A DNA stretch of 64,000 nucleotides from Cephalotus follicularis (taxonomy: Eukaryota; Streptophyta; Magnoliopsida; Oxalidales; Cephalotaceae). The stretch spans positions 124,001 through 188,000 of the forward strand of contig BDDD01000558.1 in the NCBI GenBank assembly GCA_001972305.1, written 5' to 3'. How positions within the stretch are numbered: the stretch's first letter is position 1; the number at the start of each line of letters is the position of its first letter. Below the pieces are notes generated by a model. The model was not told where the DNA came from, ran no database searches, and saw only the letters and a program-made list of their open reading frames with translations. Shown here in pieces: positions 48,521 to 61,588 of this stretch. A program made the translations under genes and the position numbers.

Positions 48521-50399
48521 GACATTTGCGTCATGCACATAGTGCTCCGGGTGTTCTTATAAACTTTTAGCCTGCACATTACAGCCTTATGTGTGATTCC
48601 AGTTTCATGAGTGATCTAAAGAATTAGCCCAATCTCATAGGAATAGACATGTGAGTTTATAAACTCTAGTACAATTTTTAAAACCTTCAGATGATTCATT
48701 CTTCTCTTTTGAACCCAATTACAGGATCTCTGGACCTTGGGTTGAGTATCCTCATATAAGGTTTTGGCTTTTCAGGCTTAAGTCGTATCCCCCTAAATGT
48801 CTTCCAAATCTTTTGACTTTAGCTAAAGATCTATATCTCATATTTTTCAAAAATTTCGGGTTTTAGCACCTATTATATCCTATGGTCTTTTTATCACTAT
48901 TTAAGTGATTTTATAATTTTCGTTCGCAAATTAAGATGTGCATAAGTGCCATTTAGTTGCACAATCACATAGGCAATTATGTTGCCCTTGGTCGATCAAA
49001 TTATTCCCAATTTTCTGACATGTTTCATGGCTTTTAATTCAGCCATCGAGGACATTGTCCTTTCAATGATCTGACATGAGCACGAGTATAGTCCTTTCCT
49101 TTGTTCAATCATATGAACATTAGTAAGGATTCATATTATTTACTTGGCATCATTGTATCTTTTTATACAATAGGAATACCTTAGATAAAGCATATAAATA
49201 TTTTGTGGACACCATTATACTCATATGTATAATAGGAATATCTCATAGACTATGGCATTATGGGCATTATTGTTCTCATCAACAATAAGAATGCCTTGAC
49301 CTTAAGCATCATTATTCTTGCTCAATAATAGGAATGCCTTAACTTTATTTATAGGCATCATTATTCTCATAATAATAATAATAGGAATGCCTTTGTCCAC
49401 AAAATTTCTCAAATTGAATCCCTTTGAGACATTAAAAAATAGTCTCGATTTTTCTTGCTCAAATGGTTTTCACGATCATATCAAAATAAATAAGAAATCA
49501 TTTGTTTTTAAATGAATTTCTCAAATATTATTTGCATAATTTCAAAAAAATTGAAATCTCATTTTTAAAAGACCCCCACTATTGATGCAATTTGTAAAAA
49601 AATTCTCTTTCCTTGAAGCTGTAAAGCATTGATGCATATTTCAAATAAATTTTCGCCCCCACAATTTGTGCATTTTTGAAACATCAAAACAATAGATAAG
49701 TGCACAAGTATATTTTTATATACAAATGAAAATTTCATTTTTGGGGTCTTTATATTAGCATCAATCATACCAAATATTTTTCAAATACATTGAAGTCTCA
49801 ACATATGCCTATTTTTCTAAGTTTACAAAAATAATTTATTCATTGGCATAATAAATCGTGCATGATTTTGTAGTAGGCACAAAGAGATAGCATATTTATC
49901 TCTTCAGAAAAAAAAAAGAGACTTTCAATTGCCTCTTTCTATTTCAAAAGGAAGAGTATTTATAAACTCAAAATATATGAATATCATGTATTAGTTACCA
50001 TGAATGTCTCAAACGAAAATACGATTCCATATATTATAATTTATATTGACCGTAAAGTGAAAGCATATCACCTTTTGATGTGGGTGGGGGGGTCGGATCT
50101 AGGAAGTGAGCTTCAAGTGAACTATTGAGGTAAGGAATAGAACTTTTAATTGAGTAAAGGATATGGCACGGGTTTGGAGAGTGAGAAGTGCTTATGGACT
50201 GATTTTAGTGGTCTAGGATACAGTTTGATGGTATGTAGGGAGGATTAGGGGCTGGTTTTGTGTTTGGGATGGTTTAAGGAATAGGTCACGGGTTTGGTGG
50301 TTCTTTATTGGTTAAAGTTTCTGGTTTGGTAAAAGAAATGTAGAAGAAGAGATGAGAATTTAGGTTGTATTAAGAAATGAAGAAGATAGACTGCACTTA
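48521..50399. other. Non-coding, AT-rich, with a hairpin-type repeat
   Basis: No gene recognised. Part may be decayed Copia pol. The repeat at 49146-49391 is listed separately. Confidence 0.45.
49146..49391. repeat. Five-unit repeat of imperfect hairpins
   Basis: Units start at about 49146, 49208, 49262, 49305 and 49354. The pattern is GGCATCATTATT, a short loop, then AATAATAGGAATGCC, so each unit can fold on itself. Unit spacing falls from 62 to about 43-49 bp, and the last unit is the best conserved. Confidence 0.65.
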
Positions 50400-52190
50400 G
50401 AAGATCCAATAGTTACCCAAGCATAAAGGAAGCACCACCAGCTAGGATAAAGTATCACCACCACCAAGATGGATCAATTCTTGGATAAAGGATTGAAGAA
50501 CACAAATAAAATGAGAGACTCAATTAATCTTTTATTCAAAGGAATCTAACCTTGACAAAGGTTTACATGGGATTTATATAGGCCCAAGTGATGGAACCTT
50601 TAAACAACCCAAAAGTTTCCTAAAAACAAAGTACAATTTCGTCTCTAGGCTAGTCAAAGGAGTGCAATCTGATTTCATTTTTCAATACATCATAAAATGT
50701 GCTAATTTAATTGAAATTACATAGGAGAAAACCAAAGGACATGTGAATAATCTCAAAAGCTTTGACCAAATCTTGAAATCTGAATTCAATGCCTTGAAAC
50801 AATTTTCATTGCCTTGAATCAATCCTCTAGGTGTCTTGAAACAATCTCCAAAGTGTCTTGGAACAAGATTCCATGTCTAGAAACAATTCTCCATGCAAAG
50901 TAATTATAAACTCTTCATAACCAGATTCAATGAATGTAGACAAACTCATGGTTGTCAGGATCGCGATCCGGATCATAGGATCGTACGATCCTAGATCATT
51001 CAAACCATCCGGATCACATACTGAATCCTAAATACGTTAGGATCGTTGTAGGATCGGGTGGGATCGTAAACAAGTTACAAAATATGAAATTGGGTTGTTT
51101 GGGCTGGTTATTTTTATCTGTTGGGCCTTAAATACTTAGATGAAAATTTTCATTTCTTTAATTTAGGTTCTACTAGGGATTTTGATCTTCAGGATGTGGA
51201 GATTCATGAAGTTGATGATAATGCTACCAATGTGCCATTTAATCATTCAAGATATGTAGATCTAGATATGGATGATTTTGGTATGGGTGATAAAGAGGAC
51301 AATGATGGAGAATATGCTGATGATGATATTGATGATGATGTCAATGAACATAATATTGTTGGGGATGACTTCGATGAGTACACTGGCTCTCGCGAAATTA
51401 GTGATGAATGATAAATGGTGGTGATGTTTGGCAACTAAGCATTGATGTTGTGATAATTATATTTAACATGATGTATTAGTAATTTATAAATTTTTTGTAG
51501 TACACTTGAGAAATCCTTGATTAAACATATATTTAGTATCAAGTACTTAAACTTTTTATGTGGTGTTTAGTTAAAATGGTTTGTTATGAAGTTGATTGAG
51601 TTTTAGTTGTTTCTTTTTGTTATTTTTTTTTATGTTTAATTTGTGTTCTTGTATGTTTAATTGCACTATTATGAGGTTTTTTTTACCTGATTGGTAGGAT
51701 CTTACAATCCCCGATCCGATCCTACGATCCTGATCTTACCCCCCCTAATCGATCCTAGGTGGGATCCCGATCCTGACAACCTTGGACAAACTATCATCAA
51801 TATGGTCAAAGTAGCATTCTCCAAGGCTAGTACATTGAATCTAGACTTCCTTATGCATGAAACTTGGAAAGACTTGTACAATGAACCTAGGAATATAGTC
51901 TTGGCCGAAATTTTAAGGATCCAATCAATTGGGCTTGACCCAAGTAATCATGGTACACCCATTGGACATAAAACAAACTTCCCTTGGGTCCAAAGCTAAT
52001 GAATTCAGCCTAACCTTGAAACAAAGAGAACTTGGACTTTAATCAATGTGTAAACAAAACAATAATAAGTCACCTTTAGGCCCAAAAAAGAATTGGCCTA
52101 ACATGTGTAATTAGCACAAAGAAAACGGGCTTTAGAAAATGAGGGACCTGGGAGATACACATGTATCACCTTTCTTCTTCCAATTACCAG
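50400..52190 (-). repeat. Possible Ty3/gypsy LTR on the minus strand, split by a hAT element
   Basis: On the minus strand a purine tract (GGAAGAAGAAAGG, about 52168-52180) is followed by TGATACATGTGTATC, which would be an LTR start, and a TATA-like stretch lies near 50575. No partner LTR was found. Confidence 0.3.
50947..51784. mobile_element. hAT-like DNA transposon
   Basis: 838 bp flanked by a perfect 8-bp duplication, GACAAACT, at 50939-50946 and 51785-51792. The ends are inverted repeats: left CATGGTTGTCAGGATCGCGA, right (complement) CAAGGTTGTCAGGATCGGGA. Many GGATCGTACGATCC-like palindromes follow inside each end. The internal frame 51121-51411 is very acidic (runs of D and E) and may be the tail of a transposase, but no catalytic motif is seen. 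An 8-bp duplication is typical of hAT elements. Confidence 0.85.
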
Positions 52191-52899
52191 TAAGGATGAT
52201 TGTATCTTCATCTCATTGTCATGTATCAAGGCAACAAAATTATTAGTATATATATATATATATATATTGATCTCTAGTGCTCCAAAAATGCATTTTTCAT
52301 TTCAGGTCTCAAATAAATTGAGCACTAGACTAAACAGTATAGAGACATGAAGCACTAGTTAAATATATGTAAGCAGTTTAGTGCTAAACAGCTGCATGCA
52401 ACAAGTAGCGGACATGGTGACTATTTATAAATCATTTGAGTTTGATGCACTACTATGTCAAACAACATTTCAGCATAAATACCGAACATAAATTTAACAG
52501 TATATATTCAAATTAATATGCAGTTTTAATTATATATATTTGTGTTTGAACTTGTTGTAAGTACAATTTAAAACTGCATGTAGGTGTTTGACATGTGCAT
52601 GCATCATATAAGCAGCACACAAATGGATAATTATTCCAAACAAAAATTTACCAAATGCTAGCTTGCTCATTATAATTAATAAAAGCCCAAATCAGTTATT
52701 GCCATCTCAAAATTAGTAGCCACCATTGGAGTGGCAATACAAGTTGAACTTATTCAGTGATCATACATCTGGTTTACGTGCTAATAATATAGCACCAATA
52801 TTAATCAAATTCATAGTGGCAATAGTAGCGGTAAATATCATAAGAATTTACTAGTAAAAACCCTATGACATGACGACTTTCATATATCATGCATATTAT
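52191..52899. other. Non-coding, nothing recognised
   Basis: AT-rich, with a TA run at about 52246-52266. May be decayed gag-pol of the old Copia. Confidence 0.5.
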
Positions 52900-53251
52900 A
52901 GAAAGACTTCCCACATGTCGATTGTTTATTACTAGGCTTTATGCACCTTCCATGTAACTCTTTCTCCAAGAGAGTTTGATTCGTCTAAAATTGTTGTTCC
53001 AAACCATCTCAATTCTCCTTAGCGGAGTTCATTTGGGTGTAGACATCTGTTAGGTGGTCAGTAAGACTATTTAACAAATAACTCTTGCAAAAGCCAATGT
53101 CTAGGTCTCATTGGCCCTCAACGGCAGCATCATCCTCACCAAACACAGGTTTGGCATTGCATGCCAAAAAGAAGCTTTCAGCTCTAAACATTGAAATTAG
53201 AACTGTCAAAAGTCTCCAATTTCAAGTTGCTAAAACTCATAGAAGTGGTAT
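52900..53251 (-). pseudogene. Old Copia gag fragment
   Basis: The minus strand reads SMSFSNLKLETFDSSNFNV then a stop, then pieces such as CKSYLLNSLTDHLTDVYTQ and MNSAKEN, matching the N-terminal gag (UBN2 type) of Copia elements. It starts exactly at the insertion site of the Copia at 53252, and its first codons lie at 61552-61565. Confidence 0.7.
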
Positions 53252-53509
53252 TGTTAAATTGTGACAAATAAGTTGGAAAGTTTTTCCATTATTCACTTCT
53301 GCTTCAATTGCAGAGAAAACCATTCATATATATAGCTGTACATTTGAAATTAGATCCATATATTGTGCCTGAAAATTAGGAGAAATAATTGCCTAATTAT
53401 GTGTAACTGAATCTGAATCAATCTATTCTAATTATGCCTAAATATCTGCAATTTCCTTAAACGTAGAATCTCCTGATCCCCTATACTATCTATACATTAA
53501 CACTCCCCC

Positions 53510-53635
53510 TCAAGTTGGTGCGTGGATATCTCGCATTCCCATCTTGCAAAGAATATGATGAAAGTCTCTGGAAGCCAAAGCCTTTGTGAATATATCAGCC
53601 AACTGGTCTTTTGATCGCACATAAGGAGTGCATAT
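53510..53635 (-). pseudogene. End of the Copia RNase H beyond the LINE
   Basis: Reads ICTPYVRSKDQLADIFTKAL and ends RDIHAPT. About a dozen residues expected between the last block at 56656 and this one are missing, so the LINE insertion came with a small target deletion or later loss. Confidence 0.82.
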
Positions 53636-56600
53636 TATCCCTGGGCCGGATGGGTATAATTGTCTCTTCTTTAGGAGAGCTTGGGACATTGTGATGGAAG
53701 ATTGCATAGATGCCATTTTGGACTTCTTTAGATCAGGTTTCATGCCTTCGTGTATTAATTCCACCATCATTGCCCTGGCTCCGAAATTGAAGACCCCGGA
53801 AACTATGGCGGATTATAGGCCAATATCTTGCTGCAATTATCTTTATAAGACTATTTCCAAGATTCTTGCAAAGAGGCTAAAACCGCTTCTCCCTCAGCTT
53901 ATCGACCCGGCCCAATCCGCCTTTGTTGCAGGAAGAAGTATCAATGACAACATTCTCCTTGCCCAAGAGATCCTTAGAGGATATCATATAGGAAGGGGGC
54001 AGCCTAGGGGTGCTATCAAAGTGGATCTTCATAAAGCTTATGATACCATGGATCGGGGTTCCTTCTTGCTATGTTACGCAAGCTTGGGTTCCCATACAAC
54101 TTTGTCGCCTAGATCCAGCAGTGTATGTGTAACCCGCATTTCTCTATTGCTTTGAATGGTTCGTTATATGGGTATTTCAAAAGTGGGAGAGGTTTAAGGC
54201 AAGGGGACCCCTTGTCTACTTACCTCTTTGTCATTGGGATGGATTACCTCTTCTTTCTTCTTAATCCTACGTGGGAGCCAAACTCGTTCCGCTATCATTC
54301 TAAATGTCAGGCTCAGAAGATTAACCATCTTTGTTATGCGGATGACCTGCTTATTTTTTCGGCAGTAGATATGAGCTCCATTGAGTTTATTATGCAAGGG
54401 TTGTCGGAGTTCAAAGCGGCCTCGGGCCTATCCCCGAATGCCCAGAAAAGCTCTATTTTCTTTTGCAATACTGGGAGGAGTGCTAGATCTGGTATTCTTC
54501 ATCTGGCTCAGTTTCGGGAGGGTATCCTTCCTGTCAGATATCTTGGGCTGCCCCTTCTTACCAAAAGGCTAACCAAACAAGATTGTGCTCCTTTGGTGGA
54601 GCGGTTTTTGGCAAGGTCTAACAGTTGGGTAAGCAAGTCCTTGTCTTTTGCAGGCAGACTTCAGTTAGTTAAGTCTTCCTTGGCAAGTGTCCAAGTGTTT
54701 TGGAGTAGTATGTTCCTTCTTCCGGCTTCGGTCACTAATGAGTGTGAAAGGACGATGAGAAGGTTCTTGTGGGGTGGGAGGGGGCTTTGTGGGAAGTCTA
54801 GCAAAGTCAACTGGTCCCAAGTATGCAAGCCTTTCCAAGAGGGAGGACTGGGTATCAAAAGGATGAGATCTTGGAATGAAGCCTTGCTGCTTAAACAGAT
54901 TTGGAATTTGCTGCATCAACGGTCTTTATGGGCGAAATGGTGTAACCTGCACTTAATCAGAAAACACAATTTCTGGTCCCTTCTTAACTGGGGTAGTCAC
55001 TCCTGGGTTTGGAGGCATATGCTAAAATTGAGGGATTTAGCTAGGACTCATCTGGTCTATGAATGTGGGAGGGGAGAGCTGTTCTCGTTATGGTATGACC
55101 CCTGGTTCCATGGTAACTCAATACATGCTTTGTATGGGCATCGGGTGATCTATGATGCGAGGATGAATGGCAATGAAAAGCTAAAAGAGGTCATTGTTAA
55201 TGGACGATGGAGTTGGCCCCAAACCTCGTGGCACTTATTGAGATTCAGCAAAGGGTCCAGAACATCCCTGTGTCTTCACAACCGGATTGTATTGGGTGGC
55301 ATAAAAAGGGTGGAGCCTTTTCTACTAAGCAAGCGTGGCAACTGATTCGGAGGGCTTCGGATATTGTGCATTGGTGGAAACTGGTATGTTTCTCTAAAAG
55401 GATCCCTAAACGTTCCTTTTGTCTCTGGCTTACGATCCACCGTGCTCATAAGACCAAGGATAAGCTGCTGAATTGGGGTCTCATCTCGTCGGCAAGATGT
55501 GTCTTCCATTGTATGACCCTTGGTTCCATGGTAACTCAATACATGCTTTGTAGGGGCATCGGGTGATCTATGATGCGAGGATGAATGGCAATGAAAAGCT
55601 AAAAGAAGTCATAGTTAATGGGCGATGGAGTTGGCCCCAAACCTCGTGGCAGCTTATTGAGATTCAACAAAGGGTCCAGAACATCCCTGTGTCTTCACAA
55701 CCGGATTGTATTGGGTGGCAAAAAAAGGGTGGAGCCTTTTCTACTAAGCAGGCGTGGCAACTGATTCGGAGGGCTTCGGATATTGTGCCTTGGTGGAAGC
55801 TGGTATGGTTCTCTAAAGGGATCCCTAAACATTCCTTTTGTCTCTAGCTTACGATCCATCGTGCTCATAAGACCAAGGATAAGCTACTGAATTGGGGTCT
55901 CATCTCATCGGCAAGATGTGTCTTCCACTGTGGAGGTACTGAAAGTATTGATCACCTTTTCTTTGAGTGCCCTTACACTAGGAACATATGGAGGGATGCC
56001 CTTAGAAGATGCAATATTCACAGGAACATTTTACCCTGGGTGGAGGAAGTGGAGTGGCTGGAGGCATATGCTAGAGGAGACTACTTCCCTACGATCTTGA
56101 TGAGACTTGCTGTGGGAGCTACGATTTATCACATTTGGTTGGAAAGAAATAGGAGGTGCTTTCGAAACCGGTTTCTCCCAGGGGATGAGATAAGCAAGAT
56201 GATTAGAGAGGACGTGGGTAGGAAACTTAAATCCACGGGGGACAATTATGGTAATGACAATGACCGACACCATAGTTTGTGCATCAATTGGGGAGTGCTC
56301 TAATGTTTCCTTTGGGTTTTCTAACTTTGGCTCTGTTCGTTGGATGGGTTGGAAGTGGGATGTTACTGTCTGTCTCTCTGCAACTTGGCATGCATAGAAG
56401 GTCCTGTATAAGTATCGACACTTCTTTTGAATTGTCGACGATTATACATTAATCTTTTGTTTTTTGGTGGTTTTGCGTTGTAGGTCGTGTGTTGGCTTAC
56501 AGGTGTCCTTGTGGGTTGCTCTGCTTTGTGTTTAGTCTTTCTCCTTTTTTGGTGGTTTGGGTAGGCTATGTTAGTTGTCTTTCTCTGTTGTAAAGTGTAA

Positions 56601-56645
56601 CTATCATAGTTACTTTTTATGAATATACACATTTATTCAAAAATA
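53636..56645 (+). mobile_element. 5'-truncated LINE (L1-type non-LTR retrotransposon)
   Basis: Inserted antisense to the Copia. It begins inside the reverse transcriptase (IPGPDGYNCLFFRRAWDIV), so endonuclease and ORF1 are missing, the common result of incomplete reverse transcription. The coding part ends near 56303 and a 3' UTR of about 340 bp ends in TTTATTCAAAAA. No clear target duplication was found. Confidence 0.85.
53640..56303 (+). pseudogene. LINE reverse transcriptase and zinc-binding C-terminal domain
   Basis: Pieces: ADYRPISCCNYLYKTISKIL, AFVAGRSINDNILLAQE and IKVDLHKAYDT (53640-54155); after a frameshift SGRGLRQGDPLSTYLF, the catalytic LCYADDLLIF, then VRYLGLPLLTKRL and GGLGIKRMRSWNEALLLKQ (54125-55345). 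The RVT zinc-binding domain follows in two frames (GGAFSTKQAWQLIRRASD, KDKLLNWGLISSARCVF, TESIDHLFFECPYTRNIW, to 56303). A block of about 418 bp is duplicated inside (55094-55511 and 55512-55930), which also shifts the frame. It would copy LINE RNA at the target site if intact. Confidence 0.87.
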
Positions 56646-56655
56646 TATATATATT

Positions 56656-59600
56656 TCGTTCTATCATGTTGGACTTGATTATGGCAATACTGATTGTTGC
56701 TTTATTGTCACAGTTAAGCCTCATAGAACCTTCCTGTGATATTCTCGGATCACTTAGAAGTTTCTTCAGCCAAATCAGTTTACAAACCCCTTGGACCATA
56801 GCTCTATACTCAGATTCTGCACTAGATCTAGATACTGCAGTCTGTTTCTTGCTTCTCCAACTGACTAGGTTCCCCCCAACAAATGTGCAATACCCTGATG
56901 TGGATATTCTATTCTCTTTAGACACTGCCTAATCTGCATCAGTATAGGCTTCTACTCTCAGGTGATCATGACGAGAAAATAAGATCCATTTTCCAGGTGC
57001 TGACTTCAAGTACCTCATAATTCGATAAGTATCCTCTAGATGAAGTGACCGTGGATCATGCATGAATTGGCTAACAACACCCACTGCGTCAGCAATATTG
57101 AGTCTAGTATGAAACAAGTATATTATTTTCCCTACAAGTCTCTGATATCTCTCATTATCAACTGAGTCACCACATTCATCGTAGAGTTGATGATTGACTT
57201 CAATGGGAAAATCTGCAAGTTTGCAACCCAACATGCCAGTTTCATCAAGAAGGTCAAGTACAACCTTCCTCTAGGAAATAAAGATGCCTCTATCAGATCT
57301 AGCCACCTCAATTCCAAGAAAGTATCTCAACGGATCTAAGTCTTTGATTTCAAATTCCCTAGCTAAATGAGATTTTAACCTGGACACCTCAACCTCATCA
57401 TTACCCTGTCACCACTATGTCGTCAACATAAACAATAAGAACAGTGATTTTACCTCTGTCATGTCTAACGAACATAGTGTGATCAGCTTGGCTTTGCTTG
57501 TATCCAATTGCTAGCATAGCCTTGCAAAACCAACCAAACCAGGCTCTTGGTGATTGTTTTAACTCATATAAAGCCTTCTTCAATTTACACACCTTTCTGT
57601 CTGTGAGACGAGATGGAAAACCTAGAGGAATATCCATATATACTTCCTCCTCAAGATCTCCATGAAGGAAGACATTTTTCACATCTAGCTGTTGAAGAGT
57701 CCATCCAAGGTTTGCAACACATGATAGTAAGATCCTGACAGAGTTCATTTTTGCTACAGGAGCAAAGGTTTCTTGGTAATCAATCCCATATGTCTGGGTA
57801 AAACCCTTTGCAACCAACTGAGCTTTGAATCTCTCCAAAGTTCCATCTGACTTCTGTTTAACTGGATACACCCATTTACATCCCATGTCTTTTTTCCAGG
57901 TGGTAAAGAAACTGGCTCCCAAGTATCATTCTTTTTCAAAGCCTTCATCTCCTCTACCTTCGCACTTTTCCATTTAGGATATGTAATGGCCTTTTTCCAG
58001 TCCTGTGGAGTAGACATAGAAGACAACGAAGAAAGAGAAGCACAATATGGGAAACACAATTTTTTGTAGGAAACAAAGTGAGAAATAGGATGTTGAGTAT
58101 AAGTCCTAACACCTTTCCTAAGAGCAATAGGAATATCAGAATCATCGATAATAACATTATCTAATAGCAAAGGAGAGATATTTGAATCACAAGTTTCTTT
58201 ACCTAACGAGAAAAGAGAGGCATCTGAGTCTGGAGTTGACGATTGGTCCGGTGGTACATGATTGGACTTTCCTATACGAGTCTTTCTCCTACTATAAGTG
58301 ATAAAATCCCTTTTTGCCTCTTGTGGAAGGATCTTCTCACTCTCATTATTCTCACTCTCATTCATACACTCCCCCTCAGGATAAGTTTCATTCTCTTTCT
58401 CATTCACATTAGTCTCCCCCTCACTAGTACTTATGATCAAAGATGGTGGACTAGGAATCTCTTCCTCACTGCGGGTTACCCCCTGAAGAGATGACTGAAA
58501 GAATGAATCAGTTTCATGTAAAGTGACATCCATGGTAACAAACAGCTTGCGAGAAGGAGGAGGGTAACATTTATACCCCTTTTGTGAAGAGGAATAGCCA
58601 AGGAAGACACAACGAAGAGCCCGAGGGTCGAGTTTGTCACAGGAAAGACAAGAAGTATGAGCAAAACAAACATAACCAAAAACTTTTGGTGGAAGATAGG
58701 AAACAATTGACGGATCTGGTAAGCAAGAGACATGGATCTTAAACCCAAGAACACTATATGGAAGCCTGTTTATGAGATATGCTGCAGTGAGAACCGCATC
58801 CCCCAATATGATTTAGGAACATGCATGGAAAACATAATCGATCGAGTGACCTCTAGAAGATGTCTGTTTTTCCTTTCAGGAATACCATTTTGCTGAGGAG
58901 TATAGACAGAGGAGGTTTGAGAAAGGATACCATATTGTTAAGGTAATTCCGAAAATTTCCATTGATGTATTCCGTCCCAATATCACAATGGAGAACCCGA
59001 ATGATTGCATCAAATTGGGTGCAAACCATGGTATGGAAAGATTTAAAACATTCAAAAGCTTCATCTTTTGTGCGAAGGGGATAGATAAATGTAAGGCGAG
59101 TGCAATTCTCCACAAAGGAAATGAGATATTTAAAACCATCACGAGATACTGTCTTAGATGGACCTCATAAATCTGAGTGTATAATAGAAAAAAAGGAACA
59201 ATATTTTTATTAAAAGCTTAGATTATAAGAGTAACGTGTATGTTTAGAAAGTTCATATACGTTGCAAAGAAACTGTTTTTGATTACACTCTTTAATGTAC
59301 TAGGGAAATAAAATAGACAGAACCCTGAAAGAAGGATGACCCAACCTTTTATGCCATTGATGCAACAAATTAAGATTACTATCGGTCCGTGAGACATGAG
59401 CAGAGAGCCTTACAAAAGAGTGATCAAGATAGTATAATCCATCACGTACTCTACCAAAGCCAATTGTAATCTTCGTTCCCAGTTCCTGAAGACACAATGG
59501 ATAGAAAAGAAAAAGACACAACAATTTAGTTCTAATGTAAGACGATAGATGGATAATAAATTTGCACAAAGGTTAGGAACATGAAGTACAAATGATAAGG

Positions 59601-59875
59601 ATATGCTAGGAGTGCAATGGATAGAACCTTTTCCTGAAATAGATAATAGAGAACCATCTGCAACTCTAATAGTATCCTTACCAGAGCATGGAATATATGT
59701 TTCAAAAAACTTAGACGAACTAGTCATATGATCAGAGGCTCTAGAGTCAAGCAACCAATCTGAATTAGATGACTTGATAGAGTTAGAAGGACTAAGAACA
59801 CAAAGGGTACTCGGATATGTACCTGACTGAGCAAGATTGGAAGTGCCATGAGCAGACCCAACAGAAGGTCCTTAA
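56656..59875 (-). pseudogene. Copia protease, integrase, reverse transcriptase and RNase H
   Basis: Right to left: protease LDSRASDHMTSSSKFF (59754), with arginine in place of G in DSGAS; GAG-pre-integrase HKRLGHPSFRVL (about 59310); integrase VLHCDIGTEYINGNF and downstream DAVLTAAYLINRLP (58806); reverse transcriptase GTLERFKAQLVAKGFTQTY, QQLDVKNVFLHGDL and LIVYVDDIVVTG (57401-57922); RNase H CDNKATISIA (56660-56700). A few stops and frame changes are present. RNase H is cut by the LINE and resumes at 53634 as CTPYVRSKDQLADIFTKAL. Confidence 0.88.
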
Positions 59876-59879
59876 GGAG

Positions 59880-60957
59880 TGGAGGTATCAAGCTGTTGTT
59901 GAGAAAGCATACATAGAAGCGCAAGAATCTGTTTAGAGGAGAGAGCTGCAACAGAATCAGTTATAGGGTGATGAGGGCTAGCTGAGGTTTCAGTCATATG
60001 AGCCTGTTAGCGGCTAAAAGAGGGATGACCACCTCATCCCCTAGATGGGCGACCATGCAACTTCCAACAAGTCGCTCTAGTATGTCTCGGCTTTCTACAG
60101 TAGTCACATACAACTGGATTCTTATTTGTGGGATCAGGTTTCAAATCACTAGTAGTAGTTGGTGGCCGAGTCATTATAGCAAGGGCCGAACATTCAGGAT
60201 GAACAACGGGCATCATAGAATTGCGACGACGCTCCTCATGTTGGATCAAATTATAGGCTTCCTCCAATGTGGGAAACGGATCCTTACCAAGAACCCGAAC
60301 TCAGACTTGATCATAATCAGGATTGAGTCCAGCTAGAAAGTCATACACCCTTTCTTTCTCAATGTCTTTCTGAAAGGTAACCAGCTCAGTAGGAATAGAA
60401 GGCCTATAGGTGCGATATGTATCAAGTTGTTGCCAAAGATGAGAAAGATTAGAATAGTAAGCTGCAAGAGATAGTCCTCCCTGACTCATCTTCTTACTTT
60501 CCTTACGGATCTCATAGGCTTGAGCATAATTATTCTTCTGAGAATATTGTCGAGAAATCGCATCCCATATATCCTTTGCGGACTCCATCATCATATACTA
60601 TGGGCTGAGGGTAGGCTCGATAGAATGAAGTAGCCAAGACATGACCAATGCATCCTCAGACAGCCATTTTTCCTCGTCATTTGCTTGGACAGGTCATGTG
60701 GTTGTTCCAGTCAAGTAACCGGCAAGTGTATTGGTCCTGACAGAAATCATACATGCCTTTGACCAAGGGAGGTAATTGGTCCCATTGAACTTGATTGGAC
60801 TAATTTGGGGAGTTGAGTTATGAATTCGACTAATTTCTGTGGTCACAAATCTGAGAGAGGATGACCCACTGTCCATATTTCCAGTCTCAGTCATCACAAT
60901 AACACAAAAAAAATAAGCAAAAAATACTAAGCAACCCCAAGAAAAATACCACTTCAA
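59880..60957 (-). pseudogene. Copia gag
   Basis: Likely start ATG at 60894 (MTETGNMDSGSSS). The gag block runs through TPQISPIKFNGTNYLPWSK, KDIWDAISRQYSQ, LAAYYSNLSHLWQQLDTY and FLAGLNPDYDQV, followed by a CCHC zinc knuckle CDYCRKPRHTRATC at about 60070-60110. TAG and TGA codons near 60693, 60598, 60300 and 60033 break the frame, but order and spacing are normal for the family. Confidence 0.87.
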
Positions 60958-61588
60958 CTGCGCAAGTCAGATCATAACATTTCCCGGAAAGACGTCGGAA
61001 CAGAAGCAAATAAACAACCTGGAAAGAAGATTGGAGCGCAACGGTGATGGCCTAATTAAATCTGATCAGGCGCGTTTGATGTAGGCTGGTGACCGGAATT
61101 CAACCGAAGATAGATCGGTGACTAAGAGATGTTATCTTGGCAGTACTGGTTTCAATGCAACCGCCGCCGGAAATGCTTCGGTGAATCTGTGTGGCAGTAC
61201 TGGTTTCAACGCAACAGCCACTGGAAATGCTTCGGTGAATCTGTGTGTGGCGTTGAGTAGACCCAAAATCCCAATACAAGATGATTGGGCTCTGATATCA
61301 TGTTAAATTGTGACAAATAAGCTAGAAAGTTTTTCCATTATTCACTTCTGCTTCAATTGCAGAGAAAACTATTTATATATATAGCTGTACATTTGGAATT
61401 AGATCCATATATTGTGCCTAAAAATTAGGAGAAATAATTGCCTAATTATGTGTAACTAAATCTGAATCAATCTATTCTAATTATGCCTAAATATTTGCAA
61501 TTTCCTTTAATGTAGGATCTCCTAATCCCCTATGCTATCTGTACATTAACAGGTATCCATTGCTTGCAAACGAATAACACTTCAAGAT

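Larger units (their letters stand above)
53252..61551 (-). mobile_element. Copia element with 251-bp LTRs and a nested LINE
   Basis: Both LTRs (53252-53502 and 61301-61551) are 251 bp, start TGTTAAATTG and end ACATTAACA. A perfect GGTAT duplication lies at 53247-53251 and 61552-61556. The minus-strand primer site TGATATCAGAGC follows the right LTR (one change from the initiator tRNA-Met type). CTCCCCCTCAAG after the left LTR is the complement of the polypurine tract. It inserted in the gag start of the old Copia and was itself hit by a LINE at about 53634-56645. Confidence 0.93.

Noticed and set aside
51691-51999. Open frame across the right end of the hAT element
   Set aside because: It crosses the element border and the target duplication, so it cannot be an old conserved gene.
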